The notes under the pieces: model-generated | The model's input: only the letters and a program-made list of their open reading frames with translations | Told to the model about the DNA's origin: nothing | Database searches by the model: none | Assembly (NCBI GenBank): GCA_017465155.1 | Contig: JAFTWV010000083.1 | Span: 1-42,217, forward strand | DNA length: 42,217 bases | Source: Clostridia bacterium | GTDB taxonomy: Bacteria > Bacillota > Clostridia > Christensenellales > Aristaeellaceae | Direction of reading: 5' to 3' | Position numbers and translations under genes: made by a program | Shown: positions 25,488 through 33,295 of the stretch, piece after piece | How the letters are laid out: each line of letters starts with the position of its first letter | Numbering within the stretch: position 1 is the stretch's first letter

Positions 25488-25516
25488 ATGATATCATTTT
25501 TCACGGGTAATTGCAA
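25488..25516 (-). promoter_or_regulatory. Promoter of the RpiB-type gene
   Basis: On the minus strand TTGCAA (25516-25511), a 17-base spacer, then TATCAT (25493-25488). Confidence 0.65.
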
Positions 25517-25605
25517 CGGGCTCCGCCTCTGTTCATGCGCGAAAGAAAAGACTTTATGCAGCCTTATGCATCGCGATGTATAGCCATTCAGGGAATATTC
25601 ATTTT

Positions 25606-25990
25606 TGTGGACAAGCGGTGGATGACGTCCGCAGCTTCTGCCAAAAACCGCGTGTTTTGGGGATTGGATTTATCCACAGAAAAGTTATCCACAGGTTGTG
25701 GACGCTGTGGATGGTTTTTTCCGCTCCAGGAAGCGATTCACGCTTTTTCCTCATTTTGGGTGCTGCACGGACAAAAAATATGCAGCTTATACATTCTTCG
25801 GCGGCAGGAATCCCGCGGACGGAAAACGAATATTACCCTGACGGCGGTTTGTCCACAGGCCTGTGGATGACAAAGACCGTTTTTCAACAGTTTATCCCAA
25901 AGGCCAAATGCAGGCGGCAACCGGGTTTGAATGGGTTTTCCACAGTATCCACATGCCCTACTGCTTCTGCGAAATATATAATACTGCTAT
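25606..25990. other. Putative chromosomal origin: DnaA-box cluster before dnaN
   Basis: The 582-base gap between the leftward isomerase gene and dnaN has no gene. It holds perfect DnaA boxes TTATCCACA at 25670-25678 and 25685-25693. One-mismatch boxes lie at 25606-25614 (reverse), 25849-25857, 25862-25870 (reverse), 25936-25944 and 25945-25953; a two-mismatch copy is at 25706-25714. The pair at 25849-25870 is centred on the palindrome CCACAGGCCTGTGG. A short AT-rich stretch (25971-25990) precedes dnaN. The strand composition bias changes sign around here, which supports replication starting nearby. Confidence 0.75.
25977..25982 (+). promoter_or_regulatory. Possible -10 element of dnaN
   Basis: TATAAT at 25977-25982. 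No good -35 hexamer is seen 17 bases upstream, but a DnaA-box-like GTATCCACA (25945-25953) sits just upstream, so DnaA may influence the promoter. Confidence 0.5.
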
Positions 25991-26015
25991 CTTACCCAAC
26001 GGAGGAGATGAATCC

Positions 26016-27131
26016 ATGCAATTTACCGTGAATGTCCAGGAGCTTCTGGACGGATTGAATACTGTAACGCGTGCGCTGGCGGCCCGCCCTGCCAAGCAGA
26101 TTCTTGAAGGCGTGCTGATTGAAGCCGATGAATCCGGCATTACGCTGACCTGCTCCGACGGCAGCCTGACGATCGAAACGGCCATTGCTGCCGATGTACG
26201 TGAAACCGGCCGTGCCGTTCTGCCGGGCAAGCTGTTTGCAGAGCTTTCCCGCAAGCTGCCCGGCGGTGAGGTGACCATCAAGGTGGGCGACAATCACGCC
26301 GCCTCAATCCGCTGCATGTCCTCCAAATCCAATCTTGCAGGCATGAATCCTGTGGAATATCCCGAAATGGCAGGCGTGGAGCAGGGCGTGACGGTTCAGA
26401 TTCCGCAAAAGCAGCTGCGCGAGATGATTGCCCGCGTCGTGTTTGCCATTGCGACGGACGAAAGCCGTCAGATTCTGACAGGCTGCCTGCTGGAGGTTTG
26501 CAGGGATGAGGCACGCATTGTGGCGCTGGATGGCTTCCGTCTGGCAATCCAGAAGGTGTTTCAGCCGTTTGAGCTGCCCGCGGACGTCGAGACCCTCAAG
26601 GCCGTCATTCCTGGGCGTGTGCTCAATGAACTGTCGAAGATTCTTGCAGATGAGGATGAGTACTGCACGCTGCTGATCGACAAGACCCGTATGCAGGCAT
26701 CCTTCGGTCAGACGAAGCTGTCCACGGTACTGCTGGCGGGCGAGTATATTGATTACCGCCGCATCCTGCCGCCCTCCTACAAGACGCAGGCCAAGGCAGA
26801 TCGCTCCGGTGTACAGAACGCCATCGACCGTGCCAGCCTCATGGCTCGCGAGGGCAAGAACAATCTCATCCGCATGGCCTTCAGCGGCGATACGTTGTCC
26901 ATTACCTCCAATGCGGAGCTGGGCGATGTGCATGAAGAGCTGGACGTGAACCTCAGCGGCGATCCTATCGAGATTGCCTTCAACGCAAAGTATATCACTG
27001 ACGTCATCCGCAACATTACCGACGAGGAGCTGTGCATGAACTTCAACAGCAACGTCAGCCCCTGCGTTATCTGTCCGCCGGATGGAGAAAATTACCTGTA
27101 CCTGATTCTGCCGGTTCGTGTGTTCAGCTGA
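26016..27131 (+). CDS. dnaN: DNA polymerase III beta sliding clamp
   Basis: A 371-residue protein, normal clamp length (three tandem domains of about 120 residues). Recognisable parts are MQFTVNVQELLDGLNTVTRALA, CSDGSLTIETAI, DESRQILTGCLLEV, LDGFRLAIQK, the third-domain INTERNAL segment DVIRNIT and the C-terminal ending LILPVRVFS. It forms the dimeric ring that tethers polymerase III to DNA. The start at 26016 has GGAGG 10 bases upstream. The order dnaN-recF is conserved in Bacillota, but dnaA, normally just upstream, is absent, and the small S4-domain gene (rlbA/yaaA) often found between dnaN and recF is also missing. Confidence 0.96.
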   Translation: MQFTVNVQELLDGLNTVTRALAARPAKQILEGVLIEADESGITLTCSDGSLTIETAIAADVRETGRAVLPGKLFAELSRKLPGGEVTIKVGDNHAASIRCMSSKSNLAGMNPVEYPEMAGVEQGVTVQIPQKQLREMIARVVFAIATDESRQILTGCLLEVCRDEARIVALDGFRLAIQKVFQPFELPADVETLKAVIPGRVLNELSKILADEDEYCTLLIDKTRMQASFGQTKLSTVLLAGEYIDYRRILPPSYKTQAKADRSGVQNAIDRASLMAREGKNNLIRMAFSGDTLSITSNAELGDVHEELDVNLSGDPIEIAFNAKYITDVIRNITDEELCMNFNSNVSPCVICPPDGENYLYLILPVRVFS

Positions 27132-27145
27132 AACAATGATGAATA

Positions 27146-27199
27146 AATAACGGGATACAGGGTGTGATTGATAATGAATCCATCTTGTATCCCGTTATT
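27146..27199 (+). promoter_or_regulatory. Perfect 13-bp stem between dnaN and recF
   Basis: AATAACGGGATAC (27146-27158) pairs perfectly with GTATCCCGTTATT (27187-27199) across a 28-base loop. There is no T-run after it, so it is a poor terminator. It ends 14 bases before the recF start codon, which has no clear Shine-Dalgarno, so it could tune recF expression or stabilise the dnaN message. Confidence 0.5.
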
Positions 27200-27213
27200 A
27201 AAATATCTGCAAA

Positions 27214-28389
27214 ATGATTATAAATACATTAAAATTAAGAGATTTCCGAAACTATGGTGAGATTGAACTGACGCCGCATCCGGGAGTCAATATTCTTTTC
27301 GGACAGAATGGCTCAGGAAAGACGAATCTGCTGGAAGCGATCCATTATTGCGCGCTGGGCCGCAGTCACCGTACGAGTCAGGACAGGGAAGTTGTTCGCA
27401 AGGGCGCGGAGATGGCGGCTGTCGGTGTGCAGCTGCATAAAAGCGGCGTGCGTATGGATGTGCAGGTGAAGCTGACGCCCGGCGAAATCAGGAAGAAGGC
27501 CATTTTTGTTGATCGTAAGCGGGCAAACCGACTGTCTGATCTGATGGGGCATGTACAGTGCGTGATTTTTTCGCCAGAGGATCTGATGCTTGTCAAGGAA
27601 GGGCCGTCGGTGCGCAGGCGGTATCTTGACATGATGCTGTCTCAGCTGAGTACCGCATACTTTACCGCGCTGCAGCAATATCAGAAGGCGCTTGATCAGC
27701 GGAATGCCCTCCTTCGGGATGCAAAAAAGGGCGGAAGGCTTGATCAGAGCATGATGGAAGCCTTTGAGGACGTGATGGCTGCACAGTGTGCGGTGATTAT
27801 CCCGCTGCGGCGAAGGATGGTTGCACGTACGGCGGAAGTCGCTGAGGCAAAGTACATGGCGATCAGCGGTCGTCCGCATGAGAAATTCAGCATGTGCTAT
27901 GCTTGCTGTGTGCCGGAACAGGCTGAGGTCGTTGGTTATGTTCGTGAATCGCTTCAGAAGGGGCGGCAGGAGGATTTGTACAGGGGCGGCACGGGGTTCG
28001 GCGTCCACAGGGAGGATATTAACCTGACGCTGAACGGCCGGGAAATGAAGGTGTTTGCGTCGCAGGGACAGATCCGTACGGCGGCACTGAGCATGAAGCT
28101 GGCGCAGTTGGCAGTGTTCCGCAGCGAAACGGGAGAAGCGCCGATCCTGCTCCTCGATGATGTGATGAGCGAGCTTGATATGACCCGTCGCACCCGACTG
28201 CTGGAGGAAATCAGCGGCGTGCAGACATTCATCACCTGCACGGACGAATCAGATCTTGATGGCTGCCGGGAACGCCGCAGCTATCAGGTCAGCATGGACT
28301 TGGACGGCTTTGCACATGTGCGGGAAAATTCAGCGGGAGCCGTCGTTACCACTGCAATTGATTCTCTCGATGAGCTCGACTTTGAGTAA
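27214..28389 (+). CDS. recF: DNA replication/repair ATPase RecF
   Basis: A 391-residue SMC/ABC-type ATPase that helps load RecA at single-strand gaps. Motifs: LKLRDFRNYGEIEL at the start, Walker A GQNGSGKTNLLEAIH (30-44), VIFSPEDLMLVKEGP, the signature region ASQGQIRTAALSMKLAQL and Walker B PILLLDDVMSELD followed by TCTDES. All are intact. The ATG at 27214 gives the typical N-terminus but has no obvious Shine-Dalgarno; a 13-bp hairpin lies just upstream. recF follows dnaN by 82 bases and is followed by a parS site and a terminator at 28431. Confidence 0.95.
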   Translation: MIINTLKLRDFRNYGEIELTPHPGVNILFGQNGSGKTNLLEAIHYCALGRSHRTSQDREVVRKGAEMAAVGVQLHKSGVRMDVQVKLTPGEIRKKAIFVDRKRANRLSDLMGHVQCVIFSPEDLMLVKEGPSVRRRYLDMMLSQLSTAYFTALQQYQKALDQRNALLRDAKKGGRLDQSMMEAFEDVMAAQCAVIIPLRRRMVARTAEVAEAKYMAISGRPHEKFSMCYACCVPEQAEVVGYVRESLQKGRQEDLYRGGTGFGVHREDINLTLNGREMKVFASQGQIRTAALSMKLAQLAVFRSETGEAPILLLDDVMSELDMTRRTRLLEEISGVQTFITCTDESDLDGCRERRSYQVSMDLDGFAHVRENSAGAVVTTAIDSLDELDFE

Positions 28390-28392
28390 AAT

Positions 28393-28408
28393 TGTTTCAC
28401 GTGAAACG
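28393..28408. promoter_or_regulatory. parS centromere site 1
   Basis: TGTTTCACGTGAAACG, 15 of 16 bases symmetric around CACGTG; it closely matches the ParB (Spo0J) site TGTTCCACGTGAAACA of Bacillus. It lies 3 bases past the recF stop. Confidence 0.88.
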
Positions 28409-28430
28409 CTGCATATAAACGAAATTGGAG

Positions 28431-28466
28431 CCCGTTAGACGGTAAAAACTGTCTGACGGGCCATTT
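28431..28466 (+). terminator. Terminator of recF
   Basis: CCCGTTAGAC (28431-28440) / GTCTGACGGG (28451-28460), 9 of 10 pairs with a 10-base loop, followed by CCATTTTG. Confidence 0.7.
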
Positions 28467-28469
28467 TGT

Positions 28470-28640
28470 ACGTTGCGATGAAATTGATTCTAAGATATGC
28501 TGTCAATACAAATTCCTGCAAAGAAATGTATGCGGTAAGTATAAATCAAAAATAACTGATAAACCCTGCAATTTCAAGCATTAGAAGATAATAAAATGTG
28601 ATGATAAAATAAATATAGAACGGTGCGTGAAATTTTGTGA
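28470..28640. other. AT-rich island between two parS sites
   Basis: Within the 319-base gap between recF and addA, the 120 bases at 28501-28620 have about 26% GC by hand count (31 of 120), far below the flanking genes. No DnaA box, gene or strong promoter lies in it. It is bounded by parS sites 1 and 2. Confidence 0.6.
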
Positions 28641-28656
28641 TGTTTCACGTGAAACA
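28641..28656. promoter_or_regulatory. parS centromere site 2
   Basis: TGTTTCACGTGAAACA, a perfect 16-base palindrome differing from the Bacillus consensus at one position. It lies 25 bases upstream of a TACAAT (28681-28686) that probably serves as the addA -10 element. Confidence 0.92.
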
Positions 28657-28708
28657 CTTCCTTCAAAGCGTAAGCTGTGGTACAATATCTGCAAAGGAGA
28701 TGATCATT

Positions 28709-31700
28709 GTGCCTAACTGGACGCCACAGCAGCAGCAGGCGATCAATGCAAGAAACAATACGATCCTCGTCAGCGCAGCTGCCGGTTCAGGAAAGACGGC
28801 GGTCCTGGTGGAACGAATCGTTCAGCTGATTCGTGAAGGCTGGCGTATGGATCGTATGCTCATCGTGACGTTTACGAAGGCTGCTGCAGCGGAAATGCGC
28901 CAGCGACTCAACAAGCGCCTCGTGAAAGAAGCAGCTGCTGATCCTGAGCTGATGGGGCGCGCGCTTGATGATCTGGAATCAACGGAAATTTCTACGATTC
29001 ATGCTTTCTGCCAGAAGGTGCTGCGCAACAATTTTCAAGCTGTGGGAATTGACCCGATGGTTCGTGCCTGTGATGAACAGACAAAAGCAGTGCTGTTTGA
29101 TGAGGCATGGATGGAAGCTTTGAACCAGCTGCTGGATGAAAACGATGATCCTGCTTTTATGGAGCTTGCACAGGCTTGGGATGAAAAGACACTGCATGAA
29201 ATGACTGCGCAGCTTTATGATTTTTTGATGTCGCTGCCAGCTCCATTTGACTGGCTGGACAGGGCGATCAGTCTTGTGCAGCTGAAGCCGTATCAGGTAC
29301 ATCCGTGGTATAAGGTGCTGCAAAAGCACGCAAAGCTGGAGATCGAAGGCATCGGCGATATACTGCAGGCCATGAAAAATATGCTGGATGAACCCGACGC
29401 GGTGGAGCTGCGACGTGAAACATGGACGTCAGATATGCAGGAATATCAACAGCTGATGCAGACAGACTGGGCGCATTCGTTGCGGCTGCTGGAGGCATTG
29501 GAGCGGTTCTCGCTGACAAAGGCTAAGGCTGCACGTAATACAACGGATGCCCAGAAGGAATGGTTGGCAAGGTTCAAGAAGCAGCGCGATAGAATCAGCG
29601 ATATCGTGAAGCATACCCGCGACCGCCTGACCATCGACGATACAAGGTTGGATAAGGAATTCGGGATGATGCAGCTTCATTTGAGGGGGCTTGCTTCGCT
29701 GACAAAGCGGACGCATCAGCTTTTCCTCAGCAAGAAGGAGCAGCAGCATGTGATTGACTTCAGTGATATGGAGCAATTCACAATGGATATTCTCTCGAAT
29801 CCGTCGTATCGCAAGCAGTTGCAGGAGGAATATGATCACATTTTCGTGGATGAATGCCAGGATGTATCTCAGATTCAGGACGCGATTCTTCAGGCAATTC
29901 ATAATGAAGATAATCACATGTTCATGGTCGGTGACGTAAAGCAGAGCATTTATCGATTCAGAAAAGCAGATCCGACACTGTTCCTGCACAGGATGCGTAC
30001 ATTCTCTGACGATGAGGATGCTCGTACAAGGCGAATCTTTCTGCAGAAAAACTTCCGCAGCCGTGATCATGTGCTTGAAGCAACGAATCAGGTGTTCCGC
30101 GTGGCGATGCGCCCAAACGTAACTGAGCTGACCTATGAGCCCGAGGATGAGCTGATCTGTGGCAGAGAAACGCAGAATGATCCGGAGGTGGAGATGCATC
30201 TGCTGGATGTATCAGCAGGGGAGGATGGAGAACAGGTAGAAGCCCTCGAAGCAGAAGCCAAGGTGGTCATTGAACGTATTCAGGAGCTTCTGCAGGAGCA
30301 GTTTGACGACGGCGGCGTTGTACGGAATTACACCTACCGTGACATGGTGATTCTTCTTTCTGCGGCGTCAAATACTGCGCCCAAAATTGTTGAGATGCTG
30401 AACAGTCAGGGGATTCCCGTGTTCTATGACGGGGCGGCGGCATACTTTTCACTGCCTGAGATTCAGGCGGTGAAGTCGCTGCTGTGCGTCATTGATAACC
30501 CGATGCAGGATATACCGCTTCTTGCTGCATTAAAAATGATTCCTTTTTCCTTGTCAGACGCGCAGCTGGCTGCAATCAGAAGCTGTAAAACAGGGCGGGG
30601 TGTGCCATTCTATGAGGCGTTCGACGCATGCTGTGAGAAAGATGATGCGCTTGCTGAACGCTGCAGAGAGATACGCGATCAGCTGTCAGTATGGCGGTTC
30701 AAGGCGGAAGTGATGTGCCTGTCGGATTTCATTTGGCATGTTGTGCGGGATTCGGGTTACTATGCAGCGTGTGGTGCGCTGCCAAAGGGTGAGCTTCGTC
30801 AGGCAAATTTGAGGATGCTTTATCAGCGTGCGCTGAATTTTGAGCAGGATGGCGGTACGACGCTGGCGCAGTTCCTGCAGCTGACAGATCAGCAGGCAAG
30901 CGGAGACGATCGCATGTCTGCCAAGATGCTGGGCGAGGGTGAAAACCTGGTTCGAATCATGACGATGCACAAGTCAAAGGGCCTTGAGTTTCCTGTGGTA
31001 TTCTGCATGCAGATGAGCGGCAGACTGCACAAGGGCTATAAGGGCGAGCTGCTGATGCACACAAATCTTGGCGTGGCAATGCCGTATGTCAACCGAGCGC
31101 TGCGTGTGAAGCGGAAAACCATGGCAGATGATGCATTCAAGGTGCAGCGGGAGCTGGATGAAAAGGCAGAGCGAGCACGATTGCTCTATGTGGCAATGAC
31201 GCGTGCAAGAGAGCGGCTCATCATGATCGGCTGCTGCAAGGGAAATGAGCGCGATGTATGGCAGCTGCCAGAAAGCGATTATCGGGTATGGACGGCATCC
31301 AGCATGACAGATTGGATCATGCAGGGGGTGTTGTCAAATGATATCAACAATTTATCCACAGGCTATCCACATGACGGAAAACCATGGAATATCCGGTGTT
31401 GGAGCGATTGTGAGGGGCTGTCTGTGGATAACGCTGTGGATAAAGAGGGCATTGATTCGTGGCTGCGGAGTGTCCTGTCTCAGCCGGCGGAAGAGGTATT
31501 CCCCGAATGGGAACAGGTCAAGGATGCTGAAGCAATTGTTCCTTTGAAGACATCCGTCAGTGCGGTTGCAAAGAAGGCGGTCACCCATGATCCGTTGCCG
31601 CTGGATGGAAGCGATGAGGATGTGGAGGACAAACGTGCAGCAGAGGAAATTGTTACGCCGCTGAGAATGTCGGAGCTTCCTGCCCGACCTGCATTCCTGG

Positions 31701-32209
31701 AGGAAAAGCAGATGACCGGCGCAGAACGGGGTACGCTGATGCACCGAGCGCTGTCGCTGATTCCATTGGATGTGTTCAGGAGCGAAAGCAACATTGATTT
31801 GGCAGTCCGGCAGGCGATGCATGATCTGGTTGCACGGGAGGTATTCACGGCACAGGAGCTGTTGTCGCTGAATATGAGAGGTTTGAGTCGATTTTTTTCC
31901 AGCAATCTTGGGCAGCGTATGCTGATGAGCCCGAATGTCCGGAGGGAATGGAGCTTCAATCTTCTCATGGACGATCAGCGCGGTACTCTGCTGCAGGGCG
32001 TGATCGACTGCTGCTTTGTGGAGAATGATGGCTGGGTACTGGTTGATTACAAGACGGACAGAATCATTGATGAAGCAGCATTTCAGGCGCGTTATGCGCT
32101 GCAGCTTTCCTGGTATGCGAAAGCGCTCGAAACAATTACAGGCCGTCCTGTGCGGGAGCAATGGCTCTATGCAATCAGCACCGGAAAGGCGTATCTGATG
32201 AATCAGTAA
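28709..32209 (+). CDS. addA: ATP-dependent helicase/nuclease subunit A
   Basis: A 1,166-residue UvrD-type helicase fused to a RecB-family nuclease, the usual AddA layout. Motifs: Q-motif WTPQQQQAI, Walker A AAGSGKT (24-30), VDECQD (motif II), GDVKQSIYRFRKADP (motif III), MTMHKSKGLEFPVVF (motif V) and LLYVAMTRARERL (motif VI). The C-terminal nuclease has GTLMHRAL, GVIDCCF and VDYKTD. With AddB it processes double-strand breaks for recombination, usually guided by Chi. The GTG at 28709 was chosen because AAGGAG lies 9 bases upstream; an ATG at 28700 is too close. addB, normally adjacent, is not in this window. Four DnaA-box-like sites lie within the coding sequence at 31352-31443. Confidence 0.94.
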   Translation: MPNWTPQQQQAINARNNTILVSAAAGSGKTAVLVERIVQLIREGWRMDRMLIVTFTKAAAAEMRQRLNKRLVKEAAADPELMGRALDDLESTEISTIHAFCQKVLRNNFQAVGIDPMVRACDEQTKAVLFDEAWMEALNQLLDENDDPAFMELAQAWDEKTLHEMTAQLYDFLMSLPAPFDWLDRAISLVQLKPYQVHPWYKVLQKHAKLEIEGIGDILQAMKNMLDEPDAVELRRETWTSDMQEYQQLMQTDWAHSLRLLEALERFSLTKAKAARNTTDAQKEWLARFKKQRDRISDIVKHTRDRLTIDDTRLDKEFGMMQLHLRGLASLTKRTHQLFLSKKEQQHVIDFSDMEQFTMDILSNPSYRKQLQEEYDHIFVDECQDVSQIQDAILQAIHNEDNHMFMVGDVKQSIYRFRKADPTLFLHRMRTFSDDEDARTRRIFLQKNFRSRDHVLEATNQVFRVAMRPNVTELTYEPEDELICGRETQNDPEVEMHLLDVSAGEDGEQVEALEAEAKVVIERIQELLQEQFDDGGVVRNYTYRDMVILLSAASNTAPKIVEMLNSQGIPVFYDGAAAYFSLPEIQAVKSLLCVIDNPMQDIPLLAALKMIPFSLSDAQLAAIRSCKTGRGVPFYEAFDACCEKDDALAERCREIRDQLSVWRFKAEVMCLSDFIWHVVRDSGYYAACGALPKGELRQANLRMLYQRALNFEQDGGTTLAQFLQLTDQQASGDDRMSAKMLGEGENLVRIMTMHKSKGLEFPVVFCMQMSGRLHKGYKGELLMHTNLGVAMPYVNRALRVKRKTMADDAFKVQRELDEKAERARLLYVAMTRARERLIMIGCCKGNERDVWQLPESDYRVWTASSMTDWIMQGVLSNDINNLSTGYPHDGKPWNIRCWSDCEGLSVDNAVDKEGIDSWLRSVLSQPAEEVFPEWEQVKDAEAIVPLKTSVSAVAKKAVTHDPLPLDGSDEDVEDKRAAEEIVTPLRMSELPARPAFLEEKQMTGAERGTLMHRALSLIPLDVFRSESNIDLAVRQAMHDLVAREVFTAQELLSLNMRGLSRFFSSNLGQRMLMSPNVRREWSFNLLMDDQRGTLLQGVIDCCFVENDGWVLVDYKTDRIIDEAAFQARYALQLSWYAKALETITGRPVREQWLYAISTGKAYLMNQ
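31352..31443. promoter_or_regulatory. DnaA boxes inside addA
   Basis: TTATCCACA (31352-31360) and CTATCCACA (31363-31371) on the plus strand, then TGTGGATAA (31423-31431 and 31435-31443) in the opposite direction. Three of the four are perfect. They encode the poorly conserved stretch NNLSTGYP ... LSVDNAVDKEG. Confidence 0.6.
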
Positions 32210-32213
32210 GGAG

Positions 32214-33035
32214 ATGTTTCACGTGGAACAACGGAGGATGGATTATCACCTGCATACACTCCACTCCATGGATGGCCGACAGACGGTGGATGATCTTTGT
32301 CGGTCGATGGTGGAGCGGGGGGTGCAGGAAATCTGCCTGACGGAACATATTGAACCCGGACATCCTGATCCGTCTCTGGACATTCCGCCGATCTGGGATG
32401 TGTATCTCTCGGAAGTGGCGGCGGCGCGGCGGAAATATCCCATGCTCACCATCCGTGCAGGCGTAGAAATCGGCGATAACCCGCTGCTGCGGGACAAGAT
32501 CAAGGCAGATCTTGCTGCTCTTCCGCTGGATTTCAGGCTGTTGTCGCTGCATCTGGTGAATGGTGTGGATTGCTATGACGTTGAGGACTACTTCGGCGGT
32601 AAGACTCGCGCACAGGCATATCGGGAGTATGCCGAGGCGAAGGCGGAATCTATTTTGGATTGGACGGACTTCGACAGTGTGGCGCATATCGGTTATGCAG
32701 CGAAGTTCAGCGCGTATACCGGGCCGGAAAGAGCGCTGGTATATGCGGATGCACCGGATGTGTTTGACACAATCCTGAAGCATATTATAGAGCTGGGGAA
32801 GTGCCTGGAGGTCAACACAAGCGGCTACGCAACCACAGGGGATACCTTTGCTCATTCGACAATCATTCGCAGGTATATCGAACTGGGCGGCGAATATTTT
32901 ACCTTTGGATCAGACAGCCATGATGAAGATCGTAATTATGCGGACATTGAGCGCGCGAAGGATATGGTTCGGTCAATGGGAGGCAAATATCAGGCGTCCT
33001 TTGAGCAGCGCAGGATGAAGCTGTACCGGATCTGA
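32214..33035 (+). CDS. PHP-domain phosphatase (HisJ/HisK-like)
   Basis: A protein of up to 273 residues from the PHP family, most like histidinol-phosphatase of the HisJ/HisK type. The metal-binding motifs are all present: DYHLHTLHSMDG, CLTEHIE, IRAGVEIGDNP, LSLHLVNG, DSVAHIGY and TFGSDSHDE. It should hydrolyse a phosphoester with a trinuclear metal site; histidinol phosphate is likely but not certain, since no other his genes are near. It begins 4 bases after addA, so the two are co-transcribed. Start choice is awkward: ATG 32214 directly abuts AAGGAG, while GTG 32223 lies 9 bases after it. Both fall inside parS site 3; ATG 32238 also keeps every motif. Confidence 0.85.
   Translation: MFHVEQRRMDYHLHTLHSMDGRQTVDDLCRSMVERGVQEICLTEHIEPGHPDPSLDIPPIWDVYLSEVAAARRKYPMLTIRAGVEIGDNPLLRDKIKADLAALPLDFRLLSLHLVNGVDCYDVEDYFGGKTRAQAYREYAEAKAESILDWTDFDSVAHIGYAAKFSAYTGPERALVYADAPDVFDTILKHIIELGKCLEVNTSGYATTGDTFAHSTIIRRYIELGGEYFTFGSDSHDEDRNYADIERAKDMVRSMGGKYQASFEQRRMKLYRI
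32215..32230. promoter_or_regulatory. parS centromere site 3 within the PHP gene start
   Basis: TGTTTCACGTGGAACA, matching the ParB site at all but one or two positions. Read in frame it gives FHVEQ at the N-terminus of the PHP protein, so the site sits across the translation start. Confidence 0.85.
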
Positions 33036-33160
33036 CGGACACAGGGGTACGGAAACGTCGAAAAATGACGCAAAATGGCATCAGAGTGGGGATTACGAGT
33101 TAAAAATGTACTCAAAAAAAGAGAAAAATGGTTTTTCAAACCTAAAAAACCGCAAAAAGT

Positions 33161-33189
33161 TTGACAAAAAGGGTATTTCGTGGCATAAT
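33161..33189 (+). promoter_or_regulatory. Sigma-A promoter of the metallo-beta-lactamase gene
   Basis: TTGACA (33161-33166), a 17-base spacer, then CATAAT (33184-33189). It leaves a leader of about 100 bases before the TTG start. Upstream, 33100-33160 is A-rich with a short GGTTTTT / AAAAACC stem. Confidence 0.8.
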
Positions 33190-33295
33190 ACAGAAGATGA
33201 GCTGTGGTTTGTCCCGCTGCTTGGATGAAAGGGCGGTTATGATAGAGATCACATGCTGATGGCAGACGGCCTGAGGCAATCGGAGGTGCTCAACC

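Noticed and set aside
27146-27205. Hairpin between dnaN and recF as an ordinary terminator
   Set aside because: No T-run follows and recF begins 14 bases later.
29406-29423. A fourth parS site (ACGTGAAACA in addA)
   Set aside because: Only the right half matches; the left half has five mismatches.
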